Assembly (NCBI GenBank): GCA_024690465.1
Contig: JAILPC010000209.1
Span: 1-37,158, forward strand
DNA: 37,158 nt
From: Ruminococcus sp.
GTDB taxonomy: Bacteria > Bacillota > Clostridia > Oscillospirales > Acutalibacteraceae
Direction of reading: 5' to 3'
The notes beneath the pieces are model-generated. The model made no database searches. It worked only from the letters and a program-made list of their open reading frames with translations, and was not told the DNA's origin. A program made the position numbers and the translations under genes. Shown one piece after another: positions 15,507 through 24,385 of this stretch; within the stretch, counting starts at the first letter, position 1; every line of letters begins with the position of its first letter.

Positions 15507-15533
15507 AGGGGCGACCTCGGTCGCCCCTTTTCC
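15507..15533 (+). terminator. terminator between MalG-like gene and amylase
   Basis: Ten-bp perfect stem AGGGGCGACC / GGTCGCCCCT with a very tight loop, followed by TTTTCC. The amylase ATG is only 18 nt further on and no clear separate promoter is seen, so partial read-through probably supplies amylase mRNA. Confidence 0.8.
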
Positions 15534-15550
15534 TTAACGAAAGGGATAAT

Positions 15551-17164
15551 ATGAAACAATTATTTGCAATTCTTTTAACCTTGACAATTATCGCGGGCTG
15601 TCTTTGCTCCTGCGGCACAGCTGAATACAAAGACCCGACTTCGGAAATAAAGACAACCGCGTCAACCGATAAATACAGAAACTTTTACGAGATATTTGTC
15701 TGCTCCTACAACGACAGCGATGACGACGCTGTAGGCGACCTCCAGGGAATTATCGACAAGCTCGACTATCTCAACGACGGCAATCCCGAGACCGATACCG
15801 ACCTGGGAATTGACGGCATCTGGCTCACGCCTATTATGCCCTCACCTTCATATCATAAGTACGATGTCGCCGATTACTTCAACATCGACGAGCGATTCGG
15901 CACGCTCGAAACCTTCGACAAACTCGTTAAGGAGTGCCACAAGCGCGGAATAAAGCTCGTCATCGATATGGTGCTCAACCACTGTTCCAGACTGAATCCG
16001 CTGTTCAAGAGCGCCTGCGCTCAGGCGCTCAAGGGAAACCTCAAGGGCGACGCTAAGTATTTTGAAATCGCGAAATACGACGAAAACCCCGGTGACGGCT
16101 ACACCTCAATCGGCGGGGACTACTTCTACGAGAGCAATTTCTCTCCCGATATGCCCGAGTGGAATCTCAACGCCGATTGCACTCGCGACTATTTCAAGGA
16201 TGTTGCCGAGTTCTGGCTAAAGGACCACGACGTTGACGGATTCCGCCTTGACGCGACGCTCTACTACACCAACGACCACACCAAGGGAGACGAGTTTCTC
16301 AAGTGGTACTACAAGACCGCTCAGAGCATAAAGAAGGATGTCTATATGGTAGGCGAGCACTGGACAGGCAACGCCGAAATCCAGGAGATGTACTCCTCGG
16401 GGATCGACAGCTTCTTTGCTTTCGGCTTCGCGGGAGCTACAGGTCCGATTGTAAACGCTGTCCGCACATCTTCGGGCGCGAACCTTGCCGACATCGTCAA
16501 GACCTACGAGAAAGGCACCAAAAAGCAGAACAAGAACGCTATCGACTGTTTCTTCCTGTCTAATCACGACCAGATAAGAATCGGCAACTCGTTTGTTGAT
16601 GATGCCCAGACCAAAATGGCCGCCTCCGTCTATATGCTGATGCCGGGCAACTCGTTCATCTATTACGGCGAGGAAATCGGTACATCACAGGACGCTTCCC
16701 AGAGCGCCGACGGATACAAGCGCGAGTCTATGATTTGGGACAGCAAGAACCTGCCCGAGATTTACACCGATGGAGCAGGTCCTAATGCCGACCACGTTCC
16801 CTTTGGCGGTGTAAAACAGCAGGAGAAGGACAAAAACTCCATCCTCAACTTCTATAAGCGCGTGATTAAGGTCAAGAACCAGAATCCCGCTATCGCTCGC
16901 GGAACAATCACAGGTGCCGATAACTTCGGCGACAACGCAATCTGCGGATACTATGTTGAATACAAGGGTGAAAAACTCCTCATTGTCCACAATTTGGCAA
17001 AAGATACCGCGAAGACCGTTGAGATTAAGGACAACGCAGAAATCCGTGCCGACCTTACAACTTCCGAAACCAAGGACAAGGACGGCAACGTTCAGCACAT
17101 CACGCTCTCGGGCAAAGAGCTCACCCTTCCGCAGTACTCTACAGCGGTTTTGAAAGTCAGCTGA
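15551..17164 (+). CDS. GH13 alpha-amylase-family lipoprotein
   Basis: 537 aa extracellular glycoside hydrolase acting on alpha-glucans. The signal peptide carries a lipobox LTIIAGC (Cys about residue 17) with a second CSC just after, so it is membrane-anchored. The four GH13 regions are visible: DMVLNH (about 139-144), GFRLDATLYY with the nucleophile Asp (about 230-239), VGEHW with the acid/base Glu (about 267-271) and FLSNHDQIR with the third Asp (about 335-343). The C-terminal ~80 residues form a beta domain. There is no carbohydrate-binding module or dockerin. It follows the maltodextrin importer, suggesting glucan hydrolysis at the cell surface feeding that transporter. GH13 subfamily and exact product are not resolvable by eye. 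Confidence 0.92.
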   Translation: MKQLFAILLTLTIIAGCLCSCGTAEYKDPTSEIKTTASTDKYRNFYEIFVCSYNDSDDDAVGDLQGIIDKLDYLNDGNPETDTDLGIDGIWLTPIMPSPSYHKYDVADYFNIDERFGTLETFDKLVKECHKRGIKLVIDMVLNHCSRLNPLFKSACAQALKGNLKGDAKYFEIAKYDENPGDGYTSIGGDYFYESNFSPDMPEWNLNADCTRDYFKDVAEFWLKDHDVDGFRLDATLYYTNDHTKGDEFLKWYYKTAQSIKKDVYMVGEHWTGNAEIQEMYSSGIDSFFAFGFAGATGPIVNAVRTSSGANLADIVKTYEKGTKKQNKNAIDCFFLSNHDQIRIGNSFVDDAQTKMAASVYMLMPGNSFIYYGEEIGTSQDASQSADGYKRESMIWDSKNLPEIYTDGAGPNADHVPFGGVKQQEKDKNSILNFYKRVIKVKNQNPAIARGTITGADNFGDNAICGYYVEYKGEKLLIVHNLAKDTAKTVEIKDNAEIRADLTTSETKDKDGNVQHITLSGKELTLPQYSTAVLKVS

Positions 17165-17469
17165 TGACCGAGTTTGAGAGCAGGGTGTACGACCTTGTGA
17201 TGAAAGTTCCCGAGGGAATGGTCGTCACCTACGGTGATATCGCGAAGGCTCTGGGTAACCGAGGACTCTCCCGAGCCGTCGGCAACGCACTGCACAAAAA
17301 CCCTTTCGAGGGTATAGTTCCCTGCCACAGAGTGGCGAACGGCGAGGGCAAGCTCGCTCCGCTGTTCGTGTTCGGCGGACTTGAACGGCAAAAACAACTC
17401 CTCGAATTCGAGGGCATAGAAGTCATAAACTTCAAAGTAGATTTAGAAGAATACAGATATACATTTTAG
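17164..17469 (+). CDS. MGMT-family DNA-binding protein (alkyltransferase-like, short form)
   Basis: 101 aa, only the C-terminal domain of O6-alkylguanine-DNA alkyltransferases. VVTYGDIAKAL (20-30), SRAVGNALHKNP (36-47) and the active-site VPCHRVANGEG (52-62) are all present. The acceptor Cys54 is therefore kept, unlike classical Atl proteins. APLFVFGGLERQKQLLEFEG is the tail typical of short clostridial MGMT proteins. The ATG overlaps the amylase stop in TGATG, so translation is coupled to a gene of unrelated function. Whether it repairs alkylated guanine or only flags it cannot be decided from sequence. Confidence 0.9.
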   Translation: MTEFESRVYDLVMKVPEGMVVTYGDIAKALGNRGLSRAVGNALHKNPFEGIVPCHRVANGEGKLAPLFVFGGLERQKQLLEFEGIEVINFKVDLEEYRYTF

Positions 17470-17470
17470 C

Positions 17471-17499
17471 AGGAGCCGCATTAGTGGCTCTTGTTGTTT
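17471..17499 (+). terminator. probable terminator after the MGMT-family gene
   Basis: Stem AGGAGCC / GGCTCTT (one G-U pair) with an 8-nt loop and TTGTTGTTT tail. The remaining ~160 bp to the spoIIE promoter hold nothing I recognise. Confidence 0.5.
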
Positions 17500-17659
17500 A
17501 TACGGGTTCTGAGGATGTGGAGATAAAAATCATTTCCGCCTTTTTCCGCTTTTTTGAGTGAAAGTCAATATGGTGAAATTTTAATAACACATTTATGCCA
17601 TCATTATTCCGACTTTTACCGATTTTTTTGCTCAAAACTTTCTATAAAACTCTTACCTG

Positions 17660-17694
17660 TTGTGACAAAACTCTGTGCTCCGCATCATTATAAT
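17660..17694 (+). promoter_or_regulatory. candidate spoIIE promoter with wide spacing
   Basis: A perfect TATAAT (17689-17694) lies 33 nt before the ATG. No minus-35 is found at 17 bp. The best upstream element is TTGTGACAAAA at 17660-17670, giving 20 to 23 bp of spacing depending on register. Its reverse strand TTTTGTCACA partly resembles a Spo0A box (TGTCGAA, 5 of 7). Spo0A-activated spoIIE promoters in Bacillus also have over-long spacing; the parallel is inference. Confidence 0.4.
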
Positions 17695-17726
17695 TGGTAT
17701 TACCAAAAGATAAAGGATGTTCAAAA

Positions 17727-20039
17727 ATGATTGCAGAGAGAACCTTAAGACGCTACAGAAAAGAAAACGCCGCGGCAATCCGCGAGATAATTGAGGCGGT
17801 TGTGCATTTTTTCCTCGGGATAATCGTCTGCCGCGGTGTGATTTTCGTGAACCTCGCGCCGTTCGGTTCAAGCTATGTTGCCGCCGTGCCGAGAAACAGG
17901 CTCATATGGTCGGTTGCGGGTACAGCTGTCGGCTACATAATCCTCAACCCGTCACAGCCGTTCCGCTATGTCGCGGTGACAATCGCGATTGCCGTAGTGC
18001 GCTGGACGCTCGAGGACGTTAAACTGCTCAGCCGTTCAATCCTCTACGCTCCGACGGTCGCGTTCCTTCCTATATTGGCCTCGGGTATTGCGATGATGTT
18101 CGTCAGCACAAGCACGCTGACTTATTTTTCAACCGTTGTTATCGAGGCGCTTCTCGCGGCAGGAGCGGCGTATTTTCTCAAAAAAAGCATGTTGATTGTT
18201 GATGAGGGCAGACGCTTCACCAGCCTCAGCCAGTCCGAAATGGCATGCATTGTACTCGCGGGCTGTGTGGTTATGCTGTCGCTCGGCAGCATTGAGGTCG
18301 AGCGCGTATCTCTCGGAAGGATCCTGTCTGTCGCGGTAATTATGGTTTGCGCGCGCTACGGCGGAGCGTCGGGCGGAGCGCTTGCGGGCGTCGCGACAGG
18401 CTCGGTGTTCGGGCTGACTGGCAGCGGATACGCGTTCATCTGCGCGGGCTACAGCTTCGGCGGACTTATCGGCGGTCTCTTCTCGGTGTCGGGCAAGCTC
18501 GGCGTGGCGGTGAGCTTTGTAATCTGCGACGCTATAATGCTCCTGTCGGCAGGCGACGGCTCGCTCGTGCTCCCGATGTTTATGGAAACGCTCGTCGGGC
18601 TCAGCATTTTTCTGATACTGCCGAAAGAGGTCGAGCGGTATATTACGCCGCTGTTTCTTCCGCGCGAGTGTACGAAGGGCGAGCGCTCACTGCGCAACTC
18701 CGTTGTAATGCGTCTGGGCTTTGCCTCAAACGCAATAGGAAATGTCATCGATTGCGTCAACAGCGTCAGCCGTGAGCTCAAAAAGCGTTACGCTCCAGAT
18801 GTCGATACCGTCTATGAGGGTGCCGCCGAGGACGTATGTAAAAACTGCGGAATGCGCGTTTACTGCTGGGAGCGGCACAAAAACATAACAAGAGAGGACT
18901 TCGCGCGGCTGTCCGCTCCGCTCAAATCTCAGGGCTTTGTCACCGAAAATGATGTCGAAAGCCTGTTTTCAAAAAAGTGCTGCCGTCAGATTGAGGTTGC
19001 CGACAGTATCAACCGCGGCTACTGCGACTACATCGGCGGGATAGAAGCGAGCGAGCGAGTCGGAGAAATCCGCTCAATGGTTGCGGGACAGTTCTCGGGG
19101 CTCTCCGAAATCCTGGGTGATTTATCCGCGGAGATTGAAAACTACAAAAGCTACGATCTCGATTCAAGCGCGCGTGTGCTTGAGTACCTCAGAGGTGAGG
19201 GACTTATGCCTGTCGAGTGCTCGTGTATGATTGACACAAACGGCAGAATGTCTGTTGAAATCCAGCTCGCCAAAAGCAGAACGGCGCTCAAAAAGAACGC
19301 GCTTGCACGTGATATCTCCGAGCTGTGCGCGAGGTGCTTTGATACTCCGCTCATCAGTGAAATCGGCACCCAAAAGCGCGTTGTTCTCAATGAAATTCCC
19401 GTGTATGATATCGAGGTTGGAGTTTTTCAGCACGTCTTCAACCGCGGAAAGCTCTGCGGCGACTGTGTCAACTGCTTCTCAAACGGATTCGGCGAGTTTG
19501 TTGCTATGATAAGCGACGGTATGGGCACGGGCGGCAGAGCGGCTGTGGACAGCAATATGACGGTTTCGGTTATGACGAAGCTCCTCAAGGCGGGGCTCAG
19601 CGAGGACTGTGCCCTCAAGGTTGTCAACTCCGCGCTTATGGTTAAGAGCGAGGACGAGAGCCTTTCAACTGTTGATTTGCTCAAGATAGATTTGTTCAGC
19701 GGCAAGGCTGTGTTCAACAAGGCGGGCGCGCCGTACTCATACATCAAAAAGAACGGCCACCTGCTTAAGAAAACCGCAACCTCATTGCCTGTCGGGATTC
19801 TGGGCAACGTGAGCTTTTCAAAGGAAAAAATCAAACTGTCAGGGGGAGATGTGGCTGTTATGTTATCCGACGGAGCTTTTTCAAACGATGAAAAATGGCT
19901 CGAAAAGCTGATACGTGACTTTTCAAACGACAGATGTTCAGACCTTGCGAAAGAGGTTGTAAACGAGGCAATAAAACACCGCGATGACGGTCACGACGAT
20001 GACATCACGGCGGTTGTAATAAGAATGATTGAGAATTAG
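17727..20039 (+). CDS. spoIIE: stage II sporulation protein E (SpoIIE)
   Basis: 770 aa. The N-terminal ~310 residues form about ten membrane segments. A central domain follows with a Cys cluster (CKNCGMRVYCW near 373-383), and the last ~200 residues are a PP2C-type serine phosphatase. Phosphatase motifs are FVAMISDGMGTGGRA (about 589-603), VAVMLSDGAFSN (about 708-719) and DDDITAVVIRM at the end, which hold the metal-binding aspartates. The family dephosphorylates SpoIIAA to activate sigma-F in the forespore and acts at the polar septum. The ATG at 17727 starts MIAERTLRRYRKEN; an upstream GTG frame overlaps the promoter and is rejected. Monocistronic with a terminator. Confidence 0.95.
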   Translation: MIAERTLRRYRKENAAAIREIIEAVVHFFLGIIVCRGVIFVNLAPFGSSYVAAVPRNRLIWSVAGTAVGYIILNPSQPFRYVAVTIAIAVVRWTLEDVKLLSRSILYAPTVAFLPILASGIAMMFVSTSTLTYFSTVVIEALLAAGAAYFLKKSMLIVDEGRRFTSLSQSEMACIVLAGCVVMLSLGSIEVERVSLGRILSVAVIMVCARYGGASGGALAGVATGSVFGLTGSGYAFICAGYSFGGLIGGLFSVSGKLGVAVSFVICDAIMLLSAGDGSLVLPMFMETLVGLSIFLILPKEVERYITPLFLPRECTKGERSLRNSVVMRLGFASNAIGNVIDCVNSVSRELKKRYAPDVDTVYEGAAEDVCKNCGMRVYCWERHKNITREDFARLSAPLKSQGFVTENDVESLFSKKCCRQIEVADSINRGYCDYIGGIEASERVGEIRSMVAGQFSGLSEILGDLSAEIENYKSYDLDSSARVLEYLRGEGLMPVECSCMIDTNGRMSVEIQLAKSRTALKKNALARDISELCARCFDTPLISEIGTQKRVVLNEIPVYDIEVGVFQHVFNRGKLCGDCVNCFSNGFGEFVAMISDGMGTGGRAAVDSNMTVSVMTKLLKAGLSEDCALKVVNSALMVKSEDESLSTVDLLKIDLFSGKAVFNKAGAPYSYIKKNGHLLKKTATSLPVGILGNVSFSKEKIKLSGGDVAVMLSDGAFSNDEKWLEKLIRDFSNDRCSDLAKEVVNEAIKHRDDGHDDDITAVVIRMIEN

Positions 20040-20041
20040 TA

Positions 20042-20072
20042 AAAGGCTTCCCGCATGGAAGCCTTTGCTTTT
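20042..20072 (+). terminator. terminator between spoIIE and the convergent flippase-like gene
   Basis: Ten-bp perfect stem AAAGGCTTCC / GGAAGCCTTT with a 5-nt loop, followed by GCTTTTT on the plus strand. It may also slow minus-strand transcripts. Confidence 0.85.
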
Positions 20073-21154
20073 TAGTCTTGTTTTTTGAGTTCCGTTTTTT
20101 CCGCTTCTTCCGCCTTTTTTGCCGCGTCTGTTTTGTCCTTAGAGAAGTACGCGAACGGAGCGGTGAAGAATACGACTGCGTAGTAGTTGATGAAGCGCCA
20201 GATAAGCGCTGCGCTCTTGAGAGTTCCGTGAATAAAGAACGGACCGAAGAATACGGTGAAGCTCAGCTCGGCGGCTCCCGAAGCTCCGGGAATCGGTATC
20301 ATTCCGCTGACGAGGTTTACGATAGCCTGGCAGGAGATAATCTGCACCGGACCTGCCTCGTTAAATCCGAGCGCGCGGTAAATAAAATACGATACCAGAA
20401 ACATTGCTACAAACTCGCAGAAGGTCAGGATAGACACCTTGACGAGCAGCTTTGGTTTCTTATAGATATCGCGGTTCGAGGTGTGGAAAGACTCGAGCTG
20501 CTTTTCAATGTTGGCGATTTTCTTGTCCACGTTCTTTACAATCTTGATTTTGTTCAGAATTTTCGCGACTAACATCACCAGCTTGTGCGACAGCTTTTCG
20601 GAGAAGCTGAAGATAAGGAACATCACCGTTACGCCTATCTGGGTAATGAACCCGAGAGCCAGCAGCACGATAATAAGTCTGATATTGTTGTTGGGCTGCG
20701 AGACTATGGTGCCGATGTTGATGAATACGGAGATGATGTTAATCAGCGTCAGTATTACCTGATACACCATAAACTTCTGGATAAGCCTCGACGAGCTGTA
20801 GCCGATAGGAACCTTCATCGAGTGCAAAAGATAGACCTGCATAGGCTGACCGCCGGTTGAGCTCGGCGTTACCGCGCACCAGAAAAATCCCATAAGCGCG
20901 ACCTTGACCGCGTCAATAAATCTGAACCTCGGGAAGTCGTCCTTTATGAATACAAATATTACCGACGCTTCAAAGAGCATAAACACAACCTCGGTTAAGA
21001 GCGCGACAACAATCCACTCCCATATAATAGGAGTGTTTGAGTTCAGCAGGTCTCTGAGTCCGTTTTCACTGAAAAAGAAGTAAAGGATTATTCCTACACA
21101 CAGACCGATTACCGCTATATTAAAAATATATTTTGGTTTAATATATTTTTTCAT
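20072..21154 (-). CDS. lysylphosphatidylglycerol synthase TM-region / UPF0104-type membrane protein
   Basis: 360 aa with about eight hydrophobic segments. AVTPSSTGGQPMQVYLLHSM (about residues 115-134) and the later MIPIPGASGAAELSFTVFFGP are the two conserved blocks of the MprF N-terminal/YbhN-like flippase domain. The soluble MprF aminoacyltransferase domain is absent. Related proteins move charged lipids or glycolipids across the membrane. Here it is 23 nt downstream of, and co-directional with, an MGDG-synthase-like glycosyltransferase, so a glycolipid made by that enzyme is a plausible cargo (inference). Confidence 0.87.
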   Translation of the reverse strand: MKKYIKPKYIFNIAVIGLCVGIILYFFFSENGLRDLLNSNTPIIWEWIVVALLTEVVFMLFEASVIFVFIKDDFPRFRFIDAVKVALMGFFWCAVTPSSTGGQPMQVYLLHSMKVPIGYSSSRLIQKFMVYQVILTLINIISVFINIGTIVSQPNNNIRLIIVLLALGFITQIGVTVMFLIFSFSEKLSHKLVMLVAKILNKIKIVKNVDKKIANIEKQLESFHTSNRDIYKKPKLLVKVSILTFCEFVAMFLVSYFIYRALGFNEAGPVQIISCQAIVNLVSGMIPIPGASGAAELSFTVFFGPFFIHGTLKSAALIWRFINYYAVVFFTAPFAYFSKDKTDAAKKAEEAEKTELKKQD

Positions 21155-21177
21155 AAAATCCTCGGTTTGTTAATTGA

Positions 21178-22281
21178 TTATTTGCTGAGTATCTCGTTAA
21201 TAAGTTCAAAAATCTGCTCTGAGGCGTTGCCTCGGCAGGCTTTGCGGCAGCAATCGCTCATTTCCTTGAGCTTGCTGTCATAGTTAATCAGTGCGCTTAC
21301 TGTTTCGCCGGGGTGCTTGTTGAGCAGGAGCGCGACGCCGCTCTCAACAAGATATTCCGCGTTCTCGGCTTCCTGTCCGGGATACGCGCTGTAAATTGCC
21401 ATCGGCAGACCGCACTGAAGGCTTTCGCTTACGGTAAGTCCGCCCGGTTTTGTGATAATCAAGTCTGAGCAGTGCATATAGTCTTCGACGTTATCAACGA
21501 ATTTTTTGAGGATAGTCCTGTTGTCCTTCACCTTTTCAAACTTGTCGTAGAGCTTCTGGTTGTTGCCCGTGATAACGACGAACTGACAGTTTTCGGTTTT
21601 GTCGGCAATGTCTTTATATATGTCGAGTACTTCGGTAACTCCCCAGCTTCCAGCCATAAAGAGTATAACCTTGGTGTCTGGTTTAAGACCGAGTTTTTCC
21701 TTGAGTTCGTTTTTGTCGGGAGTTTTCGCGAACTTATCAAACGTCGGAATACCGAACGCGTGAACGTGAGAGCTGTTGATGTTGAACCTCGTCTTGAATG
21801 TAGCAACCATTTTTTCGCTGCTGACGATGTAATGGTCGATACCCTCAGCGATATATGTGTAGTGCGGAGCAAAATCCGTAACAAGCGATATAACGGGAAT
21901 GTCAATAACGCCTTTTGTTTTAAGCTCGCCGAGCATAGTTGTGGTGAACGCGTGACACGAGATAATAACGTCGGGTTTGTACGCCGCGATTTCGGGGTAG
22001 AGGTGTTTGCCTTTGCGCTGATTCACACCGTTGCATAGGTCGTTGAGTTTTGACTTTTTATCGGAGTTGATATAAAGCCTGCCGTAAAATTTCGGCGCGA
22101 ACTTTGCTAGCGTAGTGTAGCCGTCGCAAACCAATTTGTTGTAGCCTTTGCCGCCCAGCGCCAGACCGTCGGTTATCTTTACTTCTGCGTTATCGGAATT
22201 TGCCTCTATATATTCCTTCAATGCCGCTGCGGCCCTCTTGTGACCGCCTCCCGTTGAAGCTGAAAAAACCAAAATTCTCAT
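21178..22281 (-). CDS. MGDG synthase-family glycosyltransferase (diacylglycerol glycosyltransferase type)
   Basis: About 367 aa, GT28/MGDG synthase class. The N-terminus MRILVFSASTGGGHKRAAAAL is the GGGH motif of the acceptor domain. PDVIISCHAFTT and VPVISLVTDFAPHY-like text (here IDPVISL-type, residues ~110-130) fit the N-terminal domain. The C-terminal nucleotide-sugar site is LIITKPGGLTVSESLQCGLPM near residue 280. The ATG at 22281 is chosen because AAGGAGAACGGT precedes it; an upstream in-frame start would place that site inside the gene. The family glycosylates diacylglycerol to make membrane glycolipids or lipoteichoic acid anchors. Operon with the flippase-like gene. Confidence 0.9.
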   Translation of the reverse strand: MRILVFSASTGGGHKRAAAALKEYIEANSDNAEVKITDGLALGGKGYNKLVCDGYTTLAKFAPKFYGRLYINSDKKSKLNDLCNGVNQRKGKHLYPEIAAYKPDVIISCHAFTTTMLGELKTKGVIDIPVISLVTDFAPHYTYIAEGIDHYIVSSEKMVATFKTRFNINSSHVHAFGIPTFDKFAKTPDKNELKEKLGLKPDTKVILFMAGSWGVTEVLDIYKDIADKTENCQFVVITGNNQKLYDKFEKVKDNRTILKKFVDNVEDYMHCSDLIITKPGGLTVSESLQCGLPMAIYSAYPGQEAENAEYLVESGVALLLNKHPGETVSALINYDSKLKEMSDCCRKACRGNASEQIFELINEILSK

Positions 22282-22358
22282 ACCGTTCTCCTTGAAAATA
22301 CAAAGCATAAATTATCCTGTGAAAAAAACGGCGGATATTTACGCATATACCTTATATA

Positions 22359-22387
22359 ATTATATACAAAATTGCCTAAAATTTCAA
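22359..22387 (-). promoter_or_regulatory. promoter of the glycosyltransferase/flippase operon
   Basis: On the minus strand TTGAAA (22382-22387), 17-bp spacer and TATAAT (22359-22364), about 78 nt upstream of the ATG at 22281. It is divergent from the VanW gene. Confidence 0.7.
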
Positions 22388-22522
22388 TATAAAACAGGAA
22401 AATGTTTTACAAATAAAAACGAAAAATCTTACGATTTACACTTTATTTTTTTCAATAAATGTTATATTATATATTTTGCGGGATTATACCCTATCCGATT
22501 AATACGCAAAGGAGGGCAGACT

Positions 22523-24307
22523 ATGGATAACTTCTATTCCGACAAATATAATCTTGATTTCTATTCAGACAGTAATCCAAGGGAGAGAAATACAGACTCA
22601 CCCGACAGGTCGTCACGCCCTCAGAGAGATGACCGCTTCTCCAAAGAAGCGCGCGCGAAAAGGGCTGCCCGAGCGAAAAAGCCGGCTCCTCAGCCTAAGG
22701 CTGTGCGCAAAAGAGAGGATAAAGCTCCAAAAAAGCAGGCAGTTTCACAATCCTCTCCTGCTCCCCGTAAGCAGCCGAAACAGAAGCCTCCGCGCAAACC
22801 CAAGCCCGCAAAAAAGAATATTTACCGCGCTCAGCGCAAGAAGAAAACAAAAGGACAGAAGATACTCACCGCTGTAATCACAGTGCTTGTTGTCGGCATA
22901 ATCGCTGGCACCGTGTGTGTGGTAGGGTACAATCTTTATCGTGAAAATAAAAAGAGACAGCCGTTCAAGTTCTCCGAGAATGTCAATATTTCGGGTATCA
23001 ATATCGGCGGACTGTCAATGGACGAAGCCAAAGCGAAGCTTAAAAAGAACAGTCTCAAGGCGGTAAATGATATTGACCTGACAATTTCTGCCAACGATAA
23101 AAAGAGCAGTTATACAAAATCCGACTTCACATATACGTTTAATTATGACGCGCCGCTCAGAGAGGCAAAACTATACAGCCTCAAGGAGCAGGGAATCTAT
23201 GATCCTCCCAAGGGCTCGACCGAGCCTAAGGACGAGGGCGAGCTCAAAATGCCCAAGCTCAGGCTTGAATACACATTTGACAAAAAGTCGGCGGCAAAGC
23301 TCGCGAAGGCAATTGCCAAAAAGGTAGATTGCGAACCCAAGAACGCTAAAGTAAAGAAGTTCCACCCCTTTTCGGACGAACGCTTTGAGTACAAGGAAGG
23401 CGACTACGGTTACAGCCTTGACAAAGAAGACTTAGCGTTAAAGATTACCAGGTTTATGCGCTCAGGCAACAATAAAAAGACAATCGAAGCCTCTGTTGAA
23501 CAGCTGACGCCGTCAATCACGGTTGCTGATTTGCAGGAGAAAATCACAGGTCTTTCGACAGCGACCTCGACCTCGTTCAACACCGAAAACGGCAACACAA
23601 ATATGAGAGTTGCGCTCAAGGCGTGCAACGGTTCAATCATTGAACCCGGGGAAACATGGTCGTTTAACGAGTGCACAGGCGACTCCAATGACCCGAAGAA
23701 CGGCTACAAAAAGGCGACTGTTATCACAGACCGCAAGCTCGAGGAAGGCTACGGAGGCGGAATCTGCCAGGCGAGCACAACTATTTTCCAGGCAGGCGCT
23801 TTCGCCAACATGGGCATTTACGAGCGTCACAACCATTACTGGGCGTCGGGTTACGCGTACTCGGGCGAGGACGCCACAATCGACTATCCCAACCTTGACG
23901 TCAAGCTCACCAACCCAACGCAGTATCAGATGTTTATCGAGTGCAGAATGGACGGCAACGTCCTCATCTGCAACATCTACGGCGTTCAGGAGGACTACTA
24001 CGACAATATCAAGATTTACACAAAGAACTACGATATAAAGAAGAAAAAAGGTTATTCAACCCACACCTACCGCGTTTTATATCTCGACGGAAAGATTGTC
24101 AGCGATGATATAATCTGCGAGTCGGATTACAGCCTTACGGACAAGCATGTTGTCCAGGAGGAGGACAAGGGTACATTCAGAACAAAGGTTGACGGCACAC
24201 AGCAGACCGAGACCGATCCGCCAAAGACTGAACCCAACACATCGGGCACGGAGGAAACCTCGTCGAGTGAAGACGCAAATGAAACAATAACAGAACCTGA
24301 TGAATAA
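22523..24307 (+). CDS. VanW-family membrane-anchored cell-wall protein
   Basis: 594 aa. Residues 1-110 are cytoplasmic, hydrophilic and rich in Lys, Arg and Pro (repeated KPKP and QPKQ motifs). One membrane segment, ILTAVITVLVVGIIAGTVCVVG, lies at about 113-134. The external part has a PG_binding_4-like region (ISGINIGGLSMDEAKAKLKKN onward) and then the VanW domain. The VanW signature blocks are NTNMRVALKACNGSIIEPGETWSFNECTG (split here for length: IIEPGETWSFNE), EGYGGGICQASTTIFQAG and ERHNHYW. The C-terminus is a Thr/Glu/Ser-rich tail. The domain is linked to vancomycin clusters by name, but most clostridial copies are general wall proteins. AAAGGAGGG precedes the ATG at 22523. Confidence 0.92.
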   Translation: MDNFYSDKYNLDFYSDSNPRERNTDSPDRSSRPQRDDRFSKEARAKRAARAKKPAPQPKAVRKREDKAPKKQAVSQSSPAPRKQPKQKPPRKPKPAKKNIYRAQRKKKTKGQKILTAVITVLVVGIIAGTVCVVGYNLYRENKKRQPFKFSENVNISGINIGGLSMDEAKAKLKKNSLKAVNDIDLTISANDKKSSYTKSDFTYTFNYDAPLREAKLYSLKEQGIYDPPKGSTEPKDEGELKMPKLRLEYTFDKKSAAKLAKAIAKKVDCEPKNAKVKKFHPFSDERFEYKEGDYGYSLDKEDLALKITRFMRSGNNKKTIEASVEQLTPSITVADLQEKITGLSTATSTSFNTENGNTNMRVALKACNGSIIEPGETWSFNECTGDSNDPKNGYKKATVITDRKLEEGYGGGICQASTTIFQAGAFANMGIYERHNHYWASGYAYSGEDATIDYPNLDVKLTNPTQYQMFIECRMDGNVLICNIYGVQEDYYDNIKIYTKNYDIKKKKGYSTHTYRVLYLDGKIVSDDIICESDYSLTDKHVVQEEDKGTFRTKVDGTQQTETDPPKTEPNTSGTEETSSSEDANETITEPDE

Positions 24308-24311
24308 AATG

Positions 24312-24338
24312 ACCGTTCGCTTTTGCGGACGGTTTTTC
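24312..24338 (+). terminator. terminator after the VanW gene
   Basis: Nine-bp stem ACCGTTCGC / GCGGACGGT (one T-G pair) with a TTTT loop and TTTTCTTTT tail. Confidence 0.85.
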
Positions 24339-24385
24339 TTTTGTATAAAAGCATATTTGACGCAAAAAATAATTGCGGTGATTAT

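Noticed and set aside
24339-24385. Sigma-G promoter of spoVAD
   Set aside because: GTATA and GCATA minus-35-like elements exist but no CATnnTA minus-10 occurs at the right distance, so I did not annotate one.
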